Origin: DATAAP01 sp041690495
GTDB taxonomy: Bacteria; Pseudomonadota; Alphaproteobacteria; CACIAM-22H2
DNA: 64,000 nt
NCBI GenBank assembly: GCA_041690495.1
Contig: JAWLHE010000005.1
Location: 310,001-374,000 of the forward strand
Reading direction: 5' to 3'
Shown piece after piece: positions 42,903 to 52,443 of the stretch (positions are counted from its first letter, which is position 1; the number at the start of each line of letters is the position of its first letter). Made by a program: the position numbers and the translations under genes. Below the pieces are notes generated by a model that was given only the letters and a program-made list of their open reading frames with translations, had not been told where the DNA came from and did not search any database.

Positions 42903-44444
42903 CTAGCCCCAGGAAGGCTCGTGCCAGATCGTGTCCGGATCGAGCGGAAAAACCGGCCGCGGCAGGTTGCGGAACGGTATGCGGTCGATCGCCGGCGAGG
43001 TCAGGCCGGCCGTGTCGACTTCAAACACTTGCTCCGGCGCGAAGAATTCATCGAAGCCCGCGCGGAAATGGCCGCGCGACTTGACCACGACGGTTCGCGC
43101 ACCGGCGATATCGAGCCCCATCATCTCGAAGAACACCGGGTCGGCGCATTGCTTGCGCATGCTGCCAACCACAACGACGATGCCGCCAAGATCAAGCGCC
43201 GCGCTAGGCCCGAGATCGAGGCCCTTGCCCTGCCACAGCCCGCGTCTGCCGACGCATTTGCCGTCGTGCAGCGCGATAACCCTCGCCGGGGTCTCGAACC
43301 GCCTGGCGAACGCGGTTTCGCCGCTACGGTTGAAGACTGCATTGAAGGCGGCGCCCATGCCTTTCCTGTGAGCCTCCGCCGCAAGGTCCGGGTCGAAGAA
43401 GACGCCGGCCAGCACGCCGGTGGCACCCGCCTCGTGCAGGGCCGCAAGCAGCCAGGTCGTGTTGCCGCGCCCGCCGCCGCCCGGATTGTCGCCGGCATCG
43501 GAATAGATGAGCGCAGGCGTCGCCCGGTCGCGCGCCGCCTCAAGCGACATCTCGACCGCCCGATCGAGCGGCGTCAGCGGCTTGACAAAGCGCCGCCGGT
43601 CGGCCCATGCGCGCCGCGCGAGATCGAGCGCGAGGTGGCGCGCCGGGCCAATGTTGTTGCGCGCCGTGACGACCACCGCGATCCCGTTCTTGGGCGTGTC
43701 CGAGAACACGAAGCCGCCTACCACCGACACGTTCATGATCTCGGCGGTCATGGCGCGTTGGCCGGCCTCGATCAGCTCGGCGTAGGGCCCCGCGGCGGTC
43801 AGCAGGTTGATGCTGGCCGGCGTAAGCGGCAGCCGGATGAACGCGGTACGCGCCTGAACGCCGGAGATCAGCTCCTGCAGCAGGCGTGCCGCCTCGGCGC
43901 CGCGCTGCGCCTGGTCGACATGCGGGTTGGTGCGGTACGAGACCAGAACGTCGACATTGGCGACCATGGTTTCGGAGATGTTGGCGTGCAGATCCACGGT
44001 CGCGACGAGCGGCACTGCCGGCCCGACCGTGTCGCGCACCATCTTGTAGAGCAATCCGTCCGGATCAGGCGTGCCGGTCGAAGTCATGCCGCCGTGATTT
44101 GTAATGTAGACCGCATCGAGGGGCATGGCGGCGCGCAAGGCGGTATGCATGTCGGCAAGCAGCCGCAGCAGGAAGCCGTGGTCGATCGGCCCGCCGGGCT
44201 CGGCCGCGGCGACCGCGATCGGCACCGGCATCCATGGCCCCGCCAGGTCCATCTCGGCCATGAAGCCCGGAATCTCGGCGGGTATTGCCGGCGCCGGCTT
44301 GGCCGCTTCCGCGAGGATCTCCTCTCCCTCCAGGAAGCACAGGGCGCGAAAATCCGCCTCGGTCGTCACCGGAGCGAAGCTGTTACTTTCGAGATGAAGA
44401 CCAAGTAGCGCTATTCGTTTGGTTTTCCCCGCCATCCCGGACAT
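42903..44444 (-). CDS. M81-family metallopeptidase (MlrC-like)
   Basis: The 513-residue product belongs to the microcystinase C family: ALLGLHLESNSFAPVTT, AVYITNHGGMTSTG, LVATVDLHANIS, VSYRTNPHVDQAQRG and YSDAGDNPGGGGRGNTT. The metal is probably held by the His/Asp residues in HLESN, VDLHAN and NPHVD. Although named for microcystin breakdown, these genes are widespread beside peptide transporters and probably act on small modified peptides. No signal peptide. It is divergent from argE, with 91 bp between starts. Confidence 0.9.
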   Translation of the reverse strand: MSGMAGKTKRIALLGLHLESNSFAPVTTEADFRALCFLEGEEILAEAAKPAPAIPAEIPGFMAEMDLAGPWMPVPIAVAAAEPGGPIDHGFLLRLLADMHTALRAAMPLDAVYITNHGGMTSTGTPDPDGLLYKMVRDTVGPAVPLVATVDLHANISETMVANVDVLVSYRTNPHVDQAQRGAEAARLLQELISGVQARTAFIRLPLTPASINLLTAAGPYAELIEAGQRAMTAEIMNVSVVGGFVFSDTPKNGIAVVVTARNNIGPARHLALDLARRAWADRRRFVKPLTPLDRAVEMSLEAARDRATPALIYSDAGDNPGGGGRGNTTWLLAALHEAGATGVLAGVFFDPDLAAEAHRKGMGAAFNAVFNRSGETAFARRFETPARVIALHDGKCVGRRGLWQGKGLDLGPSAALDLGGIVVVVGSMRKQCADPVFFEMMGLDIAGARTVVVKSRGHFRAGFDEFFAPEQVFEVDTAGLTSPAIDRIPFRNLPRPVFPLDPDTIWHEPSWG

Positions 44445-44535
44445 CCCTGCCTTGCGTCACCGATGTGGCGCGCCTGTTAGTTTCCAGCCATATTAGGCGC
44501 CCTTTTCAAACCTGACCAAGAAGCGCCACCCCCAC

Positions 44536-45705
44536 ATGACAGCCCCGACTCCCGCCACTCTCGACATGATCCGGCGCCTGGTGGCGTTCGACACGACCAG
44601 CCGCGATTCCAACCTCGCCCTGATCGACTTCGTGCGCGACTACCTGAAGAAGCTGGGCATCGAATCCGAACTCGTCTTTGACGAAAGCGGAAAGAAGGCA
44701 AACCTGTTCGCGACGCTCGGCCCCGGCGACCGGCCGGGACTGATGCTCTCGGGCCATACCGACGTCGTTCCCGTCGACGGTCAGGAATGGACGACGAAGC
44801 CGTTCGAGGTCGTCCCGAAGGACGGGCGGCTCTACGGCCGCGGCACGTGCGACATGAAGAGCTTCATCGCCGTCGTGCTGGCGCTCGCCCCGGAATTCAC
44901 CAAGGCCAAGCTCAGGTTGCCGCTGCATTTCGCGTTCTCCTATGACGAGGAGGTCGGCTGCCTCGGCGTCCGCCGCCTCATCGCCGAACTCGGGAAGCGC
45001 AAGGTCCGGCCGTTCGCCTGCGTGGTGGGCGAACCGACCGACATGAAGGTGATCCGCGCCCACAAGGGCAAGCTCAGCGTGCGCGCGCATGTGCACGGCT
45101 TCGAGTGCCATTCCTCGCTGGCGCCGAAGGGCGTCAATGCCGTCCAGTACGCGGCCGAGGCCATTTCGTATCTCACGCGCATGGCGCGCCGGATCGCCAA
45201 GGACGGGCCGTTCGACAACGAATATGACATTCCCCATACCACCGTGCATACCGGGGTGATCCAGGGCGGCACCGCGCTCAACATCGTGCCGAAGGACTGC
45301 TGGTTCGATTTCGAATTCCGGCACCTGCCTGCCGACGACCCGCAGGCCCTCTACGGCGAGGTGCGCCAGTTCGTGGAGAAGGAGCTCGAACCCGAGATGC
45401 GCCGCGTGCAGAAGGAAACCGGCTTCACCTGGCGCGAGCTGTCCAGCTTCCCCGGGCTTGAAACCAGTGAGGATGCGGAAGTGACGCAACTCGCGAAGGC
45501 CGCGTCGGGCGGAAACGCCACGGGCAAGGTCGCGTTCGGCACCGAGGCCGGGCTGTTCGACGCGGCCGGAATTCCGACCATCATCTGCGGTCCCGGAAGC
45601 ATCGAGCAGGCGCACAAGCCCGACGAATTCGTCGCCATCGACCAGATCGCCCAGTGCGAGGCGTTCCTGCGCCGGCTCGTCGAGCGCGTCGCCGTCCATC
45701 CATGA
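44536..45705 (+). CDS. argE: Acetylornithine deacetylase (M20 family)
   Basis: The 389-residue product is an M20 zinc hydrolase of the ArgE type. It has GHTDVVPVDGQEW (metal ligand His and catalytic Asp), GRGTCDMKSFIAVVLA, SYDEEVGCLG (catalytic Glu pair), CVVGEPTDMKV and a C-terminal EQAHKPDEFV (ligand His). It releases ornithine from N-acetylornithine in arginine synthesis; related deacylases of other N-acyl amino acids are hard to exclude. The stop overlaps the HAD gene by ATGA. Confidence 0.92.
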   Translation: MTAPTPATLDMIRRLVAFDTTSRDSNLALIDFVRDYLKKLGIESELVFDESGKKANLFATLGPGDRPGLMLSGHTDVVPVDGQEWTTKPFEVVPKDGRLYGRGTCDMKSFIAVVLALAPEFTKAKLRLPLHFAFSYDEEVGCLGVRRLIAELGKRKVRPFACVVGEPTDMKVIRAHKGKLSVRAHVHGFECHSSLAPKGVNAVQYAAEAISYLTRMARRIAKDGPFDNEYDIPHTTVHTGVIQGGTALNIVPKDCWFDFEFRHLPADDPQALYGEVRQFVEKELEPEMRRVQKETGFTWRELSSFPGLETSEDAEVTQLAKAASGGNATGKVAFGTEAGLFDAAGIPTIICGPGSIEQAHKPDEFVAIDQIAQCEAFLRRLVERVAVHP

Positions 45706-46322
45706 CGGCAGCGCGCCTGGCGCCCACCACCGTTGTCTTCGATCTCGGCGGCGTTCTCGTCGACTGGAATCCCCGCCATCTCTATCGCGACCTGTTCGAC
45801 GACGCGCAGGCGATGGAGGATTTCCTCGGGAATGTCTGTACGCCGGCGTGGAACGAGTGTCAGGACGCCGGCCGCACCGTCGCCGAAGCCGAATCGGAGC
45901 TGCTCGATCGCCACCCGCGACACGAAAGCATGATTCGCGCCTTCTACGGCCAGTTCGATCGCATGCTCGCGGGGCCGATCGCCGGCACGGTGGCCATCCT
46001 CGAGGAGCTGGACGCGCGCGGCACCCCGCTCTACGCGCTCTCCAACTGGTCGGCCGAGACCTTCGTCCATGCGCGCCGGCGCTTTGCCTTCCTTGAGCGC
46101 TTCCGCGGCATCGTGATCTCGGGCGAGATCCGACTGATCAAGCCCGACGCACGCATCTTTCGCCATCTCCTCGATACGCACGGGCTGACCGCCGGCGACT
46201 GCCTCTTCATCGACGATTCGGCGGCGAATGCGGCCGGCGCCAGAGCGGCCGGCCTGCACGCGGTCCAGTTCCGCGACCCCGACAGCCTGCGGGCCGAGCT
46301 GCGCGATCATGGCCTGTTGTAA
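45702..46322 (+). CDS. HAD-superfamily hydrolase (subfamily IA, REG-2-like)
   Basis: The 206-residue product has HAD motif I FDLGGVLVDW (the second Asp is replaced by Gly, as in many FDLGGVL members), motif II in ALSNWS, motif III KPD and motif IV LFIDDSAANAAGARAAG. Such proteins are phosphatases or haloacid-type hydrolases of small metabolites. It is translationally coupled to argE. The substrate is unknown. Confidence 0.9.
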   Translation: MTAARLAPTTVVFDLGGVLVDWNPRHLYRDLFDDAQAMEDFLGNVCTPAWNECQDAGRTVAEAESELLDRHPRHESMIRAFYGQFDRMLAGPIAGTVAILEELDARGTPLYALSNWSAETFVHARRRFAFLERFRGIVISGEIRLIKPDARIFRHLLDTHGLTAGDCLFIDDSAANAAGARAAGLHAVQFRDPDSLRAELRDHGLL

Positions 46323-46387
46323 TTTCCGCGGCGGCAGGCCACACCGTGCCTCGCCGTATCCGCCATTGTGACGCCGGAGCCATCGCC

Positions 46388-47338
46388 TTGCCGTCCGACG
46401 ACTACCCGATCGAACTGACCCCGCCCGATATCCTGCCCTACCGCGCCGGCAATACCGGAATCGAGTACGTTACGCGGTTCGAAAGCGGCGCGCCCGGGCC
46501 TCACGTGCTGGTCACGGCGCTCGTCCACGGCAACGAGCTGTGCGGTGCCATCGCGCTCGACTTTCTCCTGCGCACGCAGATCCGGCCGCGGCAAGGAATT
46601 CTGACATTAGCCTTCTGCAATGTCGCGGCCTTCCACACCTTCGATCCCGCGCGGCCGGCCGCTTCGCGCTTTATCGACGAGGATTTCAATCGCGTCTGGT
46701 CTCCCGCGGTCCTCGACGGCCCGCGGCGCAGCGTGGAGCTCCTGCGCGCGCGCGAGCTACGCCCGGTCATCGACGCCGCGGATTTCCTGCTCGACATCCA
46801 TTCGATGCAGCAACGCACCGCGCCGCTGATGCTGTGCGGACCGCTCGAGAAGGGCCGGCAATTCGCGCGCGATATCGGCTATCCCGAGATAGTGGTCAGC
46901 GACTCCGGTCACGCGGCCGGGCGCCGCATGCGCGACTACGGCAGCTTCGGCGACCCGGCCAGCCGGAAAAACGCCATCCTGGTCGAGTGCGGCCAGCATT
47001 GGGCGACGCCGAGTGCCGACGTTGCCAAGGAGACCCTGCTGCGCTTTCTCGCTCATTTCCGCATGCTCGATGCCGCGGTCCTGACCGCGCACCTTCCGAA
47101 GCCCCCGCCGCCGCAGCGGCTTATCGAAGTCACCGACGCGGTCACCATCCGCTCCGAGGATTTCCGCTTCGCCGACGACTACAGAGGGATGGAAGTCATC
47201 CCGAAGGGCGGCACGGAGATCGCGCGCGACGGCGACCGGCCGGTGCGCACACCGTACGACCAGTGCGTGCTGATCATGCCGTCGCGGCGCCTGAGCAAGG
47301 GGCAGACCGCGGTGCGCCTCGGCCGTTTCATCGACTGA
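46388..47338 (+). CDS. Succinylglutamate desuccinylase/aspartoacylase family protein
   Basis: The protein belongs to the AspA/AstE zinc carboxypeptidase-like family: ALVHGNELCGAIALDF provides the H-x-x-E metal ligands, DEDFNRVW the substrate arginine region, and LLDIHSMQQ the third ligand histidine. From the TTG at 46388, with GGAG eight bases ahead, it has 316 residues; a GTG at 46346 would add 14 Arg/Cys-rich residues of doubtful origin. It probably deacylates an N-acyl amino acid. It follows the HAD gene by about 65 bp and precedes the AbrB-type gene by 9 bp. Confidence 0.85.
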   Translation: MPSDDYPIELTPPDILPYRAGNTGIEYVTRFESGAPGPHVLVTALVHGNELCGAIALDFLLRTQIRPRQGILTLAFCNVAAFHTFDPARPAASRFIDEDFNRVWSPAVLDGPRRSVELLRARELRPVIDAADFLLDIHSMQQRTAPLMLCGPLEKGRQFARDIGYPEIVVSDSGHAAGRRMRDYGSFGDPASRKNAILVECGQHWATPSADVAKETLLRFLAHFRMLDAAVLTAHLPKPPPPQRLIEVTDAVTIRSEDFRFADDYRGMEVIPKGGTEIARDGDRPVRTPYDQCVLIMPSRRLSKGQTAVRLGRFID

Positions 47339-47347
47339 GCAGCGGCG

Positions 47348-48451
47348 ATGGCGCGAGACGAACCGGGCCTGGGGAGCGCCGCAGTCGTAGCGCCGCCGAG
47401 CTGGCGCAGCAAGGCGCTGGCGATTCTCCTTGCGCTTGCAATCGGCGGCGCAGGCGGGTTCATCTTCCAGATCCTAGGCCTGCCGCTGCCGTGGATGCTC
47501 GGCTCGATGACCTTCGTCACTGCGGTCACGGTGATGGGGCTCAGGCCGCGCATCCCGAGTCAGTTCCGCGCGGTGATGATCGCGGTGCTGGGCATCATGC
47601 TCGGCAGCGCCTTCACGCCGGAGATCTTCGCGCGCATGGCCGAGTGGATTATCACCATGTCGGCCTTGGCCGTGTGGATGGTCCTGGCCGGCGTGACCGC
47701 GATCGTCTATTTCCGCAAGGTCGCCGGGTACGATCCGGTGACGGCATTCTTCGCCGCGACGCCAGGCGGCCTCAACGAGATGGTGATCGTCGGCGGGGCG
47801 ATGGGCGGTGACGAACGCACCATCTCGCTCACACATGCCTCACGCATCATGCTCGTCGTCTTCACGATCCCGCTCTGGTACCGTTTCGGCGCCACCATCC
47901 CGCTGGCGCCGCGCCCGGAGATCGGCCTGCTCGACGTGGCATGGCAGGACCTTGCCCTGCTCGCCCTGTGCGCGCCGGTCGGCGTGCTGGCCGCCCGCGC
48001 GGTGCGCATTCCGGCCGGCTTCCTGGTCGGGCCGATGATCCTCAGCGCGCTGGTGCATCTGACCGGCCTCACCGGCTCGAAGCCGCCCGACGCGCTGGTC
48101 GCATTCGCCCAGGTCGCGATCGGAGCGGCGATCGGCGCGCGCTTTACCGGCGTCACCGTCGGACGGCTGGCGCGCACGGCCGCCCACGCGATCATTTCCG
48201 CAATCTTCATGCTGGCGATGACCGTCCTGTTCGCGCTGGCCCTCGCACGCTGGAGCGGCTATCCGATCCCGGCCCTGGTCCTCGCTTTCGCCCCCGGGGG
48301 ACTCGCGGAGATGAGCCTGGTCGCGCTGGCTCTGGGCGTCGATGCCGCGTTCGTCGCCAGTCACCACATCGCGCGCATCATCATGGTGGTGACCCTGGCG
48401 CCGCTCGTGTTCCACCTCTCCCGGCGCAAGGACGAGCGTCGTGGCCCATGA
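47348..48451 (+). CDS. AbrB-family membrane protein
   Basis: The 367-residue protein has about ten membrane spans in two repeats, each with the family glycine motifs: LPWMLGSMTFVT, FFAATPGGLNEMVIVG and, in the second half, ALVLAFAPGGLAEMSLVALALG. The Pfam family AbrB is named after an ammonia-monooxygenase-associated gene, but it is a putative transporter of unknown substrate. It overlaps the TPR gene by 11 bp. Confidence 0.88.
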   Translation: MARDEPGLGSAAVVAPPSWRSKALAILLALAIGGAGGFIFQILGLPLPWMLGSMTFVTAVTVMGLRPRIPSQFRAVMIAVLGIMLGSAFTPEIFARMAEWIITMSALAVWMVLAGVTAIVYFRKVAGYDPVTAFFAATPGGLNEMVIVGGAMGGDERTISLTHASRIMLVVFTIPLWYRFGATIPLAPRPEIGLLDVAWQDLALLALCAPVGVLAARAVRIPAGFLVGPMILSALVHLTGLTGSKPPDALVAFAQVAIGAAIGARFTGVTVGRLARTAAHAIISAIFMLAMTVLFALALARWSGYPIPALVLAFAPGGLAEMSLVALALGVDAAFVASHHIARIIMVVTLAPLVFHLSRRKDERRGP

Positions 48452-50165
48452 TCCGCTTGCCGCAGCGGCACAGCTTGCACAGTCCGGCCGCCTCGACGAG
48501 GCGGCAAGGCTCTGCGAACGCGTGCTGTCGTTGCAGCCGATGCACGCACCGGCGCTCGGCCTTGCCGGCGTCATCGCGCTCCACCGTGGCGATGCGGCAG
48601 GCGCGCTCCGCCGCCTGTCGCTGGCGGTGACGATCGCGCCGCGCAATCCCGGCCACCAGTTCAATCTCGGCGAGGCGCTGTCGGCGAACGGCCGCTTCCA
48701 GGACGCGATCGAGGCCTATCGCCGCGCCCTGAAGCTCGATACACGCAATGCGCGCGCGCATGCCGGCATCGCCTTCGCGTTGCAGGCACTGGGCGATTCC
48801 GTCGGCGCCCTTGCCGCCTTCTCGCGCGCGGCCGATCTCGACCGCAGAAGCCCGGATATTCAGACCAATCTGGGCGCCGCCCTGCAGCAGGCCGGCCGCA
48901 CTGACGAGGCAATCGCGGTGCTTCGCCGTGCGGTATCGCTGGCGCGCGGCTCCGCCGATGCGCAGTTCAATCTCGGCACGGCGCTCGCGGCCAAGGGCGA
49001 TCTCGACGGCGCGCGGCAGGCCTATGAAGCAGCCCTGCACGCGACTCCAACGCACGTCAGGGCGCTGAACAATCTCGGCCGCGTCTTCGAGGAGCTGGCC
49101 GATCGCGTCAGTGCTCTGCACCAATACACGCGTGCGACCGAGATCGCACCGGACTTCGCCGAGGCCTGGTACAACCGCGCCAACATGCTCAAGGAGCTGG
49201 GACAATATCGGGAAGCGATCGCGGGGTTCGATCGCGCCCTGCACCTCAAGCCCGACTATCCGGACGCGTTGAAGAACCGCGGCCTCGTATGCCTGACGCT
49301 CGGTGCCTTCCTGGCGGGCTGGCGCGACTACCGCGCGCGCGCGCTGCCGCCGGCCGACGCCGACGCGCCGGCCGAGCCGCTGCCCGCAGACCTGACCGAC
49401 CAGCGCATCCTGCTCCTGCGCGAGCAGGGCGTGGGCGACGAGCTGTTCTTCCTTCGCTTTGCGCCGCGGCTCGCCGCCCGCGGCGCGCAGGTCTGCGCCG
49501 TCGTCGACCCGCGCCTCGCCGGAATGATCGAGCGGAGCGGCACCTTCGCCGGCGTGCTCAAACCCGGCGAGGCGTCCGGGGCATTCGACCGCCGCCTGTT
49601 CATGGCCGATCTGCCGTTCCTGCTCGGCCACGCCCACCCGGAGGATTGCCCGCGGGCGCTGCCGCTGGCGCCGACCACAGCATCATCGGCACGAATGCGC
49701 ACCCGTCTCGAGGCTGCCGGCCCGGCGCCCTGGATCGCCGTGACATGGCAGGCCGGCGTGCCGGGCAACATGCGGAAGGTGCCCCCCGCCCTGCTCGGCC
49801 GCTCCCTTGCGGGCAAGCCCGGCACCGTCGTGCTTGTGCAACGCAAGCCTGCGGCAGAAGACGTTGCGTCACTCACGGCGGCGCTCGGCCACCAGGCCGC
49901 CGATCTCACCGACGTCAATGACGACCTCGAGGACATGCTGGCGCTGATGGCGCTCGCCGATTTCTATGTATCGGTCAGCAACACCAACGTCCATCTGCGC
50001 GCCTCGGCCGGACGGCCGACGCATGTGCTCGTCCCGCACCCGCCGGAGTGGCGCTGGCTCGCCGAGGGCCGCTCGCCGTGGTTCTCCGATTGCCCCACTT
50101 ACCGCGAGGCACCGTCGCACGACTGGACCGACGCGCTCGCCCGGCTCGCGCGCGATCTCGGGTGA
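48441..50165 (+). CDS. TPR-repeat protein with glycosyltransferase-9-like C-terminal domain
   Basis: The 574-residue product starts at a GTG inside the end of the AbrB-type gene. Residues about 5-290 form a chain of about eight tetratricopeptide repeats (for example NPGHQFNLGEALSANGRFQDAIEAYRRALKLD). The C-terminal half (about 310-574) contains ILLLREQGVGDELFFLRFAPRLAARG and ADFYVSVSNTNVHLRASAGRPTHVL, the pattern of heptosyltransferase-like (GT9) folds fused to TPRs in many alphaproteobacteria. Such proteins are predicted glycosyltransferases, possibly for flagellin or surface glycans. Catalytic activity is unproven. Confidence 0.83.
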   Translation: MAHDPLAAAAQLAQSGRLDEAARLCERVLSLQPMHAPALGLAGVIALHRGDAAGALRRLSLAVTIAPRNPGHQFNLGEALSANGRFQDAIEAYRRALKLDTRNARAHAGIAFALQALGDSVGALAAFSRAADLDRRSPDIQTNLGAALQQAGRTDEAIAVLRRAVSLARGSADAQFNLGTALAAKGDLDGARQAYEAALHATPTHVRALNNLGRVFEELADRVSALHQYTRATEIAPDFAEAWYNRANMLKELGQYREAIAGFDRALHLKPDYPDALKNRGLVCLTLGAFLAGWRDYRARALPPADADAPAEPLPADLTDQRILLLREQGVGDELFFLRFAPRLAARGAQVCAVVDPRLAGMIERSGTFAGVLKPGEASGAFDRRLFMADLPFLLGHAHPEDCPRALPLAPTTASSARMRTRLEAAGPAPWIAVTWQAGVPGNMRKVPPALLGRSLAGKPGTVVLVQRKPAAEDVASLTAALGHQAADLTDVNDDLEDMLALMALADFYVSVSNTNVHLRASAGRPTHVLVPHPPEWRWLAEGRSPWFSDCPTYREAPSHDWTDALARLARDLG

Positions 50166-50220
50166 GTGCCGGAAGAACTGCTTGTCGGCCGACAAAAACC
50201 GACCCGACACTGCGCACCGA

Positions 50221-50238
50221 TATCTACAATTGTAGATA
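50221..50238. promoter_or_regulatory. 18-bp perfect palindrome upstream of a membrane protein gene
   Basis: TATCTACAA is followed directly by its complement TTGTAGATA. The centre fits TACA-NN-TGTA, the form bound by BlaI/MecI/CopY-type repressors. It lies about 60 bp ahead of the gene at 50297. Another perfect palindrome, TTGTCGGCCGACAA, is at 50182-50195. Confidence 0.5.
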
Positions 50239-50296
50239 GCAGCTTTTTGTTAAGGGCCGCGCCCGCACACTGAAGGGGGCGAACAGGGGCGGCGTG

Positions 50297-51055
50297 ATGT
50301 CCTGGAAGATCTATTGCGTTTTTTCGACGCTATTGAGCTTGGTGTCGCTGATTCCGGCGGTGCGCGCCGGGTTCGAGACGCTCGACTTCATCCTCGCGGT
50401 CGCACTGATCATCCAGCAGATCGCCGTGTTCGGCTACGCATACCGCCGCGGCATCGCCACACCCACGGCGTGGCAGGCCCTGTTCCCGATCTTCGTCGCG
50501 ACGCTAATCATATCGGTGGCCGCCGGCACCTCACGCCTGATCGCGCAGGGACACCGGCCGCTGGCTGCCTTCCTGCTTGCGATGATCGTCGCTGCGATCT
50601 ACGCCCCCAGCTACGTCGCCTCCTTCCGCTATGCCTTCAATCGCACGGGCATTCACGCCGAGCCGAGCTCGGCACCCGGCATACTGATCCAGTGGCTCGT
50701 CGCGCTGCTCGTCGGTGCCGGCGTCTATGTGGCGATGTTCGGCCTGTTCGGCATGGTGTGGAAGAGTTTCGGCGGCGACCCGGCAAGCGCCTACACGTCA
50801 GGCGTGACCTGGGCGGTCACGCTCGGCACCCTGGTGACCGCGCAGCTCGTTCCGTACGCGCACCGCAATTTCGGGGCCGTCCTCTTCTTCTCCCTGACGC
50901 TGCTGCTCGCGGCATCCGGGTTCCTCGCCGGATGGCTCGAGAGCAGGCTCGGCCTCGCGAACTATCTGGACATAGCCGGCACCGTCGCGGGCGGCGCCTT
51001 TGCCTGGTTCGTAACGCGCTATGCCGCGGGAAAATGGGCCGCGGCGCCGAACTGA
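50297..51055 (+). CDS. Integral membrane protein of unknown function
   Basis: The 252-residue product has six or seven membrane spans and little else: IYCVFSTLLSLVSLIPAV, LDFILAVALIIQQIAVFGYAY, ALFPIFVATLIISVAAG and so on, ending in YLDIAGTVAGGAFAWFVTRYAAGKW. I did not recognise a family. The gene is preceded by two palindromes, suggesting specific control, and converges on the hydrolase gene at 51107. Start is ATG 50297 or the adjacent GTG 50294. Confidence 0.75.
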   Translation: MSWKIYCVFSTLLSLVSLIPAVRAGFETLDFILAVALIIQQIAVFGYAYRRGIATPTAWQALFPIFVATLIISVAAGTSRLIAQGHRPLAAFLLAMIVAAIYAPSYVASFRYAFNRTGIHAEPSSAPGILIQWLVALLVGAGVYVAMFGLFGMVWKSFGGDPASAYTSGVTWAVTLGTLVTAQLVPYAHRNFGAVLFFSLTLLLAASGFLAGWLESRLGLANYLDIAGTVAGGAFAWFVTRYAAGKWAAAPN

Positions 51056-51106
51056 GCGGGTCCGGCCACCGACGCCCGGCATGAGGCGCCTGCCGCCGTC
51101 CCTGCC

Positions 51107-52342
51107 CTAGCCGCGATGGGCGTGGGCGAGGACCGCGTGCAGCAGCACGTTGCAGCCCGCGGCCAAATCGTCGGGCTTTGCATTCTCGATCTCGTTGTGG
51201 CTGATGCCGTCTTCGCAGGGCACGAAGATCATTGCGGTCGGCGCCACCTTCGCCATGTACACCGCATCGTGGCCAGCGCCGCTGACGATGTCGCGGTGCG
51301 GGTAGCCGAACCGTTCCGCCCCGGCCCTGACTTCGGCGACCAGCTTCGGATCGAACGGCGTGGGCGGAAAATACCAGAAATCGGTGACGGCAAGCTCGAG
51401 GCCGATCGCCTCGGCGACCTCTCGGCAGGATGCCTTGAGATCCCGGTCCATGGCGCTCAGCGTCTCGTCGTCCGGATGGCGGAAGTCGACGGTGAAAAAG
51501 ACCCTGCCGGGGATCGTGTTGCGCGAATTGGGCGAGACCTGGACATGGCCGACCGTGGCGCAGGCATTGGGCTGATGCCTGTGACCAATGCGGTTGACCG
51601 CGTCGATCATGCGTGCGGCCCCGACCAGCGCATCCTTGCGGCGCGCCATCGGCGTCGGGCCGGCATGCGCCTCCTGCCCCGTCACCGTGATCTCGTACCA
51701 GCGCTGCCCCTGCGCGCCAGTGACGACGCCGATCGTCTTCTTCTCGGCCTCGAGGATCGGACCCTGCTCGATATGCGCCTCAAAATAGGCGCCGACATTG
51801 CGCGGCTTCGCCGGCGCGTCGCCGGCATAGCCGATGCGCCGTAGCTCGTCGCCGAACGCCTTGCCGTCAACGTCGCGCTTGTCCATCACCTCGTCGAGCG
51901 TGAACACGCCGGCATAGACACCGGAGCCCATCATCGCCGGCGAGAAGCGCGAGCCCTCCTCGTTGGTCCAGACGACGATCTCGACCGGGGCATCGGTCTC
52001 GTGCCCGTGATCGTTGAGCGTGCGGACGACCTCGAGCCCGGCGAGCACGCCGAAGATGCCGTCGAACTTGCCGCCGGTCGGCTGGGTGTCGAGATGGCTG
52101 CCGGTCATGATCGCCGGCAGGTTCGGATCGCGACCCGGCCGCCGCGCGACGATGTTGCCGACCTGGTCGATGGTGATCTCGCAGCCCGCCTCCCTGCACC
52201 AGCGGATGAACAGGTCGCGCCCCTGCTTGTCGAGATCGGTCAGAGTCAGCCGGCACACGCCGCCCTTCGGCGTGGCGCCGATCTTCGCCATTTCCATGAG
52301 GCTGTCCCACAGCCGGTCGGAATTAATCTGAAGGTTCTGCAT
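51107..52342 (-). CDS. M20-type N-carbamoyl-L-amino acid hydrolase/allantoate amidohydrolase family
   Basis: The 411-residue product is a Zn-dependent hydrolase of the HyuC/AmaB/AllC family: MTGSHLDTQPTGGKFDGIFGVLAGLEV (metal ligands and catalytic Asp), VVWTNEEGSRF (catalytic Glu), EAHIEQGPILEAE, GQEAHAGPTPM and GAGHDAVYMAKV near the C-terminus. These enzymes open N-carbamoyl amino acids or ureido acids. It lies 101 bp beyond the second peptide-type ABC operon, with a palindromic repeat between. Context fits use of imported N-blocked amino acids. Confidence 0.92.
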   Translation of the reverse strand: MQNLQINSDRLWDSLMEMAKIGATPKGGVCRLTLTDLDKQGRDLFIRWCREAGCEITIDQVGNIVARRPGRDPNLPAIMTGSHLDTQPTGGKFDGIFGVLAGLEVVRTLNDHGHETDAPVEIVVWTNEEGSRFSPAMMGSGVYAGVFTLDEVMDKRDVDGKAFGDELRRIGYAGDAPAKPRNVGAYFEAHIEQGPILEAEKKTIGVVTGAQGQRWYEITVTGQEAHAGPTPMARRKDALVGAARMIDAVNRIGHRHQPNACATVGHVQVSPNSRNTIPGRVFFTVDFRHPDDETLSAMDRDLKASCREVAEAIGLELAVTDFWYFPPTPFDPKLVAEVRAGAERFGYPHRDIVSGAGHDAVYMAKVAPTAMIFVPCEDGISHNEIENAKPDDLAAGCNVLLHAVLAHAHRG

Positions 52343-52369
52343 TTCTCCTGCCTCTCCCTTCTCGCGTCA

Positions 52370-52420
52370 CCCGCGGTTTCGCCCCGCGGGTCCATGGATC
52401 CGCGGATCAGGTCCGCGGAT
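52370..52420. repeat. Palindromic repeat pair between ABC operon and hydrolase gene
   Basis: Two hairpins lie in tandem: CCCGCGG-TTTCGCC-CCGCGGG (52370-52390) and ATCCGCGGA-TCAGG-TCCGCGGAT (52398-52420). The second differs by few bases from the repeat at 15612-15634. GCGTCA just before and TGACGC just after the pair are also complementary, so the whole unit can fold. Confidence 0.7.
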
Positions 52421-52443
52421 GACGCAGAACAAATAATGCCACC

